A DNA stretch of 64,000 nt, from the NCBI RefSeq assembly GCF_020991415.1, contig NZ_JAJMOY010000001.1, forward strand, positions 682,001 through 746,000, in the 5' to 3' direction. This document shows, piece by piece, positions 60,036-64,000 of the stretch. The notes beneath the pieces were generated by a model. That model saw nothing but the letters and a program-made list of their open reading frames with translations. It was not told where the DNA came from and did not search any database. The position numbers and the translations under genes were made by a program. Position 1 is the stretch's first letter, and the number at the start of each line of letters is the position of its first letter. The DNA is from Flavobacterium sp. ENC. Lineage in GTDB: Bacteria > Bacteroidota > Bacteroidia > Flavobacteriales > Flavobacteriaceae.

Positions 60036-60546
60036 TTTTCTGGATCTTATTTTTTGTCACTTTTGTTTTATTCTGGTCTTTTTCTTCCGATTCCTTCTCT
60101 GTTTTTGCTACTTCTTCCCTTAATTTAATTTCTTCCTCAGAAGCTTTCATATCAAGATCCGGCGTTTCTTCTGTTTCAGACAGAATGGAATCTTTATTAA
60201 ATTTCGCATACTCCAGTTCACCTCTTAAAACTTTCTGGATTCCTTTTATATAGAGTTCATTTTTCTTTAAAGCCCTTTCCAGTGAATCGGATTTTATTGC
60301 TAATTCTGTTGCATTTTTCTTTAGCTGAGAAGAAGAATATCCGGGAATAAATTCCCGTAAAGAGGTAAAAGCAATGATGAAAGTGGTGATTAATATTAAA
60401 AATATTCCGCCAAGCGAAAAAACAACAAAGACGTTCATCAGGGTCAGTTTGAATGAAAAAATCTCTTCAAAGGTATCTACATTCAAAATTACCAATCGGT
60501 TTTTGATGAATAGTTTTTTTCTGAAATTAAATTTCTTCTTAGTCAT
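60025..60546 (-). CDS. M23-peptidase-type N-terminal region without the LytM domain
   Basis: 173 aa from ATG 60546. A basic lead (KKKFNFRKKLFIKNRLVILN), one helix (~35-60, VFVVFSLGGIFLILITTFIIAF), then coiled coil with SLREFIPGYSSSQLKKNATELAIKSDSLERAL. This is the wording I know from the N-terminal half of flavobacterial M23 metallopeptidases, but here the protein ends in a Lys/Glu-rich tail and overlaps GH3, with no HxH or HxGxD peptidase domain. It is either a truncated enzyme or a distinct short relative. The promoter box (60566-60573) fits this start. Confidence 0.78.
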   Translation of the reverse strand: MTKKKFNFRKKLFIKNRLVILNVDTFEEIFSFKLTLMNVFVVFSLGGIFLILITTFIIAFTSLREFIPGYSSSQLKKNATELAIKSDSLERALKKNELYIKGIQKVLRGELEYAKFNKDSILSETEETPDLDMKASEEEIKLREEVAKTEKESEEKDQNKTKVTKNKIQKNVN

Positions 60547-60565
60547 TTTAGGTTGTTTACACGAG

Positions 60566-60573
60566 CAAATATA
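60566..60573 (-). promoter_or_regulatory. -7 box of truncated-M23/GH3/DUF6909 operon
   Basis: TATATTTG on the minus strand, 20 bases before ATG 60546. It excludes the longer frame that opens at 60603. Confidence 0.5.
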
Positions 60574-60682
60574 AGAATTAATCACTGTGTTGCTGCGTAT
60601 CAAAATTAAGGGAATGTTCTTAAATTATAATTTTAAAGAATATTTAACGCTATTAAAACCAAATATTTTAAACCAAATACAC

Positions 60683-60711
60683 TTGTTCTTCGTATATTCT
60701 ATATACATTTG
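60683..60711 (+). promoter_or_regulatory. Promoter of tatA
   Basis: TTG (60683-60685), 18 bases, TACATTTG (60704-60711), a near-consensus Bacteroidetes promoter; leader about 40 nt to the ATG. Confidence 0.6.
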
Positions 60712-60757
60712 CGGTAAAATTAGAAAACAATTTGCTTAGGCATTAAATATACAAACC

Positions 60758-60940
60758 ATGGGAAGATTAGGTCTTACAGAAATCCTCGTAATAGTAGGTA
60801 TCGTGATATTACTTTTTGGAGGTAAAAAAATTCCGGAATTAATGAAAGGTTTAGGAAGCGGAATTAAGGAATTTAAAAACGCTGCCAAAGATGATCAATC
60901 AGCTCCTGCTGTAAAAAAAGAAGAGGAAGAAATAAAATAA
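60758..60940 (+). CDS. tatA: Twin-arginine translocase subunit TatA/E
   Basis: 60 aa. A short helix ([24 protein letters not shown]) is followed by the amphipathic [15 protein letters not shown] and a charged tail. This is the pore-forming Tat subunit that exports folded proteins with an RR signal. No tatB or tatC is next to it. It is a single-gene unit ending in a strong terminator. The very next gene downstream encodes a protein with a Tat signal. Confidence 0.95.
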   Translation: MGRLGLTEILVIVGIVILLFGGKKIPELMKGLGSGIKEFKNAAKDDQSAPAVKKEEEEIK

Positions 60941-60960
60941 TATCCTTCAACTTATCGAAA

Positions 60961-61004
60961 ATCCCGGATAACAATTATAAGATTGTTATCCGGGATTTTT
61001 TTTT
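60961..61004 (+). terminator. Terminator after tatA
   Basis: ATCCCGGATAACAAT (60961-60975), loop of 6, exact complement (60982-60996), then eight T. A 15-bp perfect stem. Confidence 0.94.
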
Positions 61005-61117
61005 ATGCCCAATTTTAAATTCGGCAAAAATTTCTTGTATGCCTTTTCTTAAAAAAAAAACATAACAACTCTAAAAAGTAAATATTATTGTACGTTTTAA
61101 CAAAAAAACATCATTTT

Positions 61118-61149
61118 TTGATCGTAGAATTTTGTTTTTAATACATTTA
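61118..61149 (+). promoter_or_regulatory. Promoter of Tat-signal/tail-collar operon
   Basis: TTTG (61118-61121), 20 bases, TACATTTA (61142-61149; 7 of 8 to TAnnTTTG). Leader about 20 nt to the ATG at 61178. Confidence 0.5.
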
Positions 61150-61177
61150 CTTAAAATTTTCTTAAAAAGCTTTCAAT

Positions 61178-61846
61178 ATGACAGATTTAACTCGCAGAAA
61201 TTTTATTAAAAATGTTGGATTTGTAGGTGCCACAACGCTCTTTTGTGGATCTCTTTTGGGTCAAAATGCTTTCACTAATTTTTCGGATTTAGATAAAGAA
61301 GAAAAAAATATTTTATCGAATTTTTCTAAATCAAATATTTCGAATGCTTTTCTTTTAGACCAGGCTCTTTTTCATTGCTATACTAAAGCAATTGTAAGCT
61401 GGCAAAAAATGGGTTATCAGGCTTCCGGCAATTTCTGTTATAGTTCTGATGACAATAGACTGAAAATGTTTCCAATGCATCTTCATGTTGATGGCTCCGG
61501 AAAGTTAGATGACGTATTGTTATGTTTTGGAAAAAATGCTGACGGAGAATGGAAATCATTAAAATCATTATCAGGATTTGATTTAGAAGCAATTACTGTA
61601 GCAATGGAAGAATTACAAATGCACAATAGCAATGTAAATTTATCACATTATCTATTTCCTGCTGCTGCTGTAACACAATCAGAACCGTATGGCTTTATGA
61701 CACAAAAAGGCAGCGTTTACTTAAAAACAATACTGTCTCCTGAAAATACGGCAATAACCATTATTATAAAGGAAGGAACTACCGTAGTATATCAGAAAGA
61801 AGTAATTTCTAAACACAGTTTAAATGTTACTTCTGTTTTAGTTTAA
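61178..61846 (+). CDS. Tat-signal protein of unknown function, first gene of tail-collar operon
   Basis: 222 aa. The start MTDLTRRNFIKNVGFVGATTLFCGSLL is a textbook twin-arginine signal (TRRNFIK) with a short hydrophobic core. The mature ~195 residues are not recognised; FPMHLHVDGSGKLDDVLLCFG and FMTQKGSVYLKTILSP are notable, and the end is beta-rich. It is probably exported folded, perhaps binding a cofactor or metal. It is 41 bases before the first of three tail-collar genes and shares their promoter, so they may act on the same outside target. Confidence 0.78.
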   Translation: MTDLTRRNFIKNVGFVGATTLFCGSLLGQNAFTNFSDLDKEEKNILSNFSKSNISNAFLLDQALFHCYTKAIVSWQKMGYQASGNFCYSSDDNRLKMFPMHLHVDGSGKLDDVLLCFGKNADGEWKSLKSLSGFDLEAITVAMEELQMHNSNVNLSHYLFPAAAVTQSEPYGFMTQKGSVYLKTILSPENTAITIIIKEGTTVVYQKEVISKHSLNVTSVLV

Positions 61847-61887
61847 CAAACCACCTTCAAAAAATAAAACTATAAAATAGTCTCATT

Positions 61888-62400
61888 ATGGCAGAACCAT
61901 TTTTAGCTGAAACCAGAATTATGTCGTTTACTTTTGCGCCAAAAGGCTGGGCAATGTGCAACGGACAATTATTACCTATAAACCAAAACCAGGCTTTATT
62001 TTCATTATTGGGAACTACTTTTGGAGGAGACGGAAGAGTAAATTTCGGACTTCCTGATTTACGCGGAAGAATTCCCATACATGTTGGAAATGGCCATAAT
62101 CTTGGTGAAAGAGGTGGTGAACAGGCCCACACATTATCTATAGCCGAATTGCCAACCCATACACACGTATTAAAAAGTGTTACTCAGCCAGTAACTACAA
62201 ACATTCCCGTAAGTAATGCAACCGCATTAGCAAATACGGCTCCTAATCAGGTATACTGTGACTCTGAAAAGAACCTTACGGCAATGAATTCAGCGTCAAT
62301 TACAAACATTGGCGGTAGTCAGGCGCACCTGAATATGCAGCCTTTTTTGGCCCTGAATTTTTGTATTGCTCTACAGGGGGTATTTCCTTCAACTACTTAA
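61888..62400 (+). CDS. Tail-collar (MdpB-like) protein 1
   Basis: 170 aa. The phage tail-collar repeat is clear: FLAETRIMSFTFAPKGWAMCNGQLLPINQNQALFSLLGTTFGGDGRVNFGLPDLRGRIPIHVG, followed by a central variable part and a Cys-containing beta end (NGGSQAHLNMQPFLALNFCIALQGVFPSTT). Such ~170 aa proteins also occur outside phages as microcystin-dependent protein homologues. No signal peptide is present, so export, if any, is by another route. There are no capsid or terminase genes nearby. Paralogous to the next two genes. Confidence 0.9.
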   Translation: MAEPFLAETRIMSFTFAPKGWAMCNGQLLPINQNQALFSLLGTTFGGDGRVNFGLPDLRGRIPIHVGNGHNLGERGGEQAHTLSIAELPTHTHVLKSVTQPVTTNIPVSNATALANTAPNQVYCDSEKNLTAMNSASITNIGGSQAHLNMQPFLALNFCIALQGVFPSTT

Positions 62401-62421
62401 TAATCTAAAAACGCTAGAATT

Positions 62422-62928
62422 ATGGCACAACCTTACATTGGTGAGATCAGAATGTTTGCCGGAAATTTCGCCCCTGCAGGATGGGCATTCTGTGAAGGGC
62501 AATTAATGCCTATCTCGGAGAATGAAACATTATTTAATTTAATTGGAACTACTTACGGCGGCGACGGAGAAAGCACTTTTGCAGTACCTGATATGAGAGG
62601 ACGTATTCCCTTGCATAATGGTAACGGATTTACATTGGCCGAAACGGGTGGTGTTGAAGAAGTAACTTTAACGGTTAGTCAGATTCCGTCTCATTCGCAT
62701 TCTTTAACAGCAACAACAGATATTGCCAATACAGGAAACCCTGCTGATGCTTTATTAAGCACTACCCCAACAGGAAGCAAAGTATATTCAGCCAATACGC
62801 CAGCTACACCACTAAATTATAACACAATTGCACCGGACGGCGGAAGTCAGCCACATACTAATTTTCAACCTTATTTGTGTGTAAATTTTATAATATCCTT
62901 ATTCGGGATATTTCCAACACCAACATAA
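62422..62928 (+). CDS. Tail-collar (MdpB-like) protein 2
   Basis: 168 aa paralogue. It opens AQPYIGEIRMFAGNFAPAGWAFCEGQLMPISENETLFNLIGTTYGGDGESTFAVPDMRGRIPLHNG and ends QPHTNFQPYLCVNFIISLFGIFPTPT. Of the three it differs most in the collar (PAGW rather than PKGW; NLIG in place of SLLG). The central ~60 residues, Thr/Ala-rich, differ among copies, as expected for parts that trimerise or bind different ligands. It lies 21 bases after copy 1 and 50 before copy 3. Confidence 0.9.
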   Translation: MAQPYIGEIRMFAGNFAPAGWAFCEGQLMPISENETLFNLIGTTYGGDGESTFAVPDMRGRIPLHNGNGFTLAETGGVEEVTLTVSQIPSHSHSLTATTDIANTGNPADALLSTTPTGSKVYSANTPATPLNYNTIAPDGGSQPHTNFQPYLCVNFIISLFGIFPTPT

Positions 62929-62978
62929 AATTAATACCGCATTCTTTAGATTTTTAATAAGAAATAAATAAAAATATT

Positions 62979-63494
62979 ATGGATCCATTTGTGGCCGAAA
63001 TACGCATATTTCCATTCAACTTTGCTCCCAAAGGCTGGGCATTTTGTGATGGACAACTTTTACCTTTATCTCAAAACACCGCTCTTTTTTCATTATTAGG
63101 TACAACCTATGGTGGTAATGGAAAATCTAATTTTGCTTTACCGGATTTGCAAGGAAGAACGCCTATGCATCCCGGTCAGGGACCAGGATTATCGTTGCAT
63201 GATTTAGGGGAAACAGGCGGTTCTGATACGGTTACTTTACTTGATTCAGAGATCCCCTCTCATACCCATACATTATTGGCTGCAACATTAAATTCGCAAT
63301 CTACTGCCCCAACAAATAATAGTTTAGGCCGCGGTAATCCTGTAAAAATTTATGCTACGGGTACACCGGGGACAGCTATGGATGCTAATTCGATCGCTCC
63401 TGCAGGAGGAGATCAGCCTCATAATAATATGATGCCTTATCTGACCATGTATTTTTGTATTGCACTTCAGGGAGTTTATCCTCCAAGACCTTAA
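62979..63494 (+). CDS. Tail-collar (MdpB-like) protein 3
   Basis: 171 aa paralogue: DPFVAEIRIFPFNFAPKGWAFCDGQLLPLSQNTALFSLLGTTYGGNGKSNFALPDLQGRTPMHPG, then GETGGSDTVTLLDSEIPSHTH and the end MMPYLTMYFCIALQGVYPPRP. Closest to copy 1 in the collar and C-terminus. The three tandem copies must have arisen by duplication and then diverged, most in the middle. The GNAT gene follows 12 bases after it. I infer one operon from the Tat-signal gene to the acetyltransferase. Confidence 0.9.
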   Translation: MDPFVAEIRIFPFNFAPKGWAFCDGQLLPLSQNTALFSLLGTTYGGNGKSNFALPDLQGRTPMHPGQGPGLSLHDLGETGGSDTVTLLDSEIPSHTHTLLAATLNSQSTAPTNNSLGRGNPVKIYATGTPGTAMDANSIAPAGGDQPHNNMMPYLTMYFCIALQGVYPPRP

Positions 63495-63506
63495 TAATAA
63501 TTGCTT

Positions 63507-64000
63507 TTGAATTTAGAGATAGAAAATATTACGCTTCGTGATATACAGGAAAGCGATTTGTCTATTCTGTGCAAAATATACGGTAGTACACGTACCGAAG
63601 AATTAGAAAACGGAACTGACTGGAGTGACGAACAAAAAAATATATTTATTGAACATCAGTTTTCAGCTCAGCATGAACATTATCAAAAAAATTATTTAGG
63701 CGCAAAGTTTTATATAATTGAAAAAGAGAATACCACTGTAGGAAGATTATATATTGATTCCTTTTTTGAACAAAAAGGAGTGCGAATTATTGATATTACA
63801 CTATTACCGGATTGGCGGGGAAAAAATATTGGAAGTTCGATTTTGAAGGAAATATTACAAAAGGCAGCAAAAGCAAACAGGAATGTTACTATTCATGTTG
63901 AAAGTTTTAATCCTGCCATGGAATTATATAAAAGATTAGGATTTACAAAAATTAGCGAGACAAACGGTGTGTATCATCTCATGGAGTGGATTCCTCAAAG
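63507..64000 (+). CDS. GNAT family N-acetyltransferase (3' end outside window)
   Basis: The frame starts at TTG 63507 (LEIENITLRDIQESDLSILCKIYG) and is still open at the window edge after 164 codons. The core DITLLPDWRGKNIGSSILKEILQKA is the acetyl-CoA motif (R/QxxGxG/A), and ESFNPAMELYKRLGFTKISE is the family's late strand-helix. No ATG fits better near the N-terminus. It follows the third tail-collar gene by 12 bases, so it probably modifies a component of that group, or is carried with it. Its substrate is unknown. Confidence 0.85.
   Translation, partial: MNLEIENITLRDIQESDLSILCKIYGSTRTEELENGTDWSDEQKNIFIEHQFSAQHEHYQKNYLGAKFYIIEKENTTVGRLYIDSFFEQKGVRIIDITLLPDWRGKNIGSSILKEILQKAAKANRNVTIHVESFNPAMELYKRLGFTKISETNGVYHLMEWIPQ

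Noticed and set aside
61888..63494. Prophage tail region
   Set aside because: Three collar proteins stand without capsid, terminase, integrase or lysis genes in the window.

Overview
The window reads as chromosomal DNA of a Flavobacterium, probably close to F. johnsoniae. This rests on the AT-rich sequence, the Bacteroidetes promoter form (TTG, about 19-23 nt, TAnnTTTG) in front of many genes, few Shine-Dalgarno sites, the tail of a flexirubin-type pigment cluster, the gliding/type IX secretion lipoprotein SprE (PorW) beside the ATP synthase operon, and many small families known mainly from Flavobacteriia. I see no tRNA, rRNA, transposase or prophage backbone.

Layout. 1-5233 (+): end of a flexirubin/aryl-polyene-like cluster: C-terminal part of an exporter/acyltransferase/methyltransferase fusion, an FAD oxidoreductase, a C45-type NTN-hydrolase lipoprotein and a phenylacetate-CoA-ligase-like adenylating enzyme. 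5382-11050: dusB, a cell-wall amidase, a MATE pump, an FtsX-like permease with rbfA, and a CBS protein. 11092-17594 (-): an envelope/nucleotide group (flippase, dut, sugar nucleotidyltransferase, TPR protein, DUF4292 lipoprotein, EnvC-like murein hydrolase activator). 17690-18136 (-): a GNAT gene.

18245-18692 (+): a gene-free stretch with a promoter-like box, six tandem copies of a 44-45 bp stem-forming unit, a long hairpin and a strong terminator. I propose it encodes a repetitive structured RNA of about 410 nt. Beside it, 25516-18712 (-) is a tight six-gene operon: a coiled-coil protein, a two-TM coiled-coil membrane protein, a membrane-anchored solute-binding protein fused to an OmpA peptidoglycan-binding domain, a TauC-like permease, an ABC ATPase and a CbbX-type AAA+ ATPase. 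I know of no function assigned to this set. These two loci are the best candidates for new biology here.

34967-25992 (-): sprE, a bactofilin, AtpZ, a DUF6168-like protein and atpBEFHAG (beta and epsilon subunits absent), with strong intergenic stem-loops. 35056-37533 (-): an ABC exporter pair separated by a 219-bp tandem duplication of the gene junction. 37661-43769: a ferredoxin-type reductase, GT9 with DUF4254, upp, DUF6427, DUF6341 and purD. 43902-46554: a CapK-like ligase, an amber-interrupted ORF6N gene with a 33-bp perfect palindrome, and a GT2. 55079-46642 (-): a surface-polysaccharide locus (flippase, GT2, polymerase-like, GT2, second polymerase-like, GT4, a small secreted protein, UDP-glucuronate decarboxylase), with a lipoprotein and a Wzz-like protein upstream. 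60546-56833 (-): an M23-type N-terminal region lacking its peptidase domain, a GH3 adenylase and a DUF6909-like protein. 60758-64000 (+): tatA, then a Tat-signal protein, three paralogous tail-collar proteins and a GNAT enzyme cut by the window edge.
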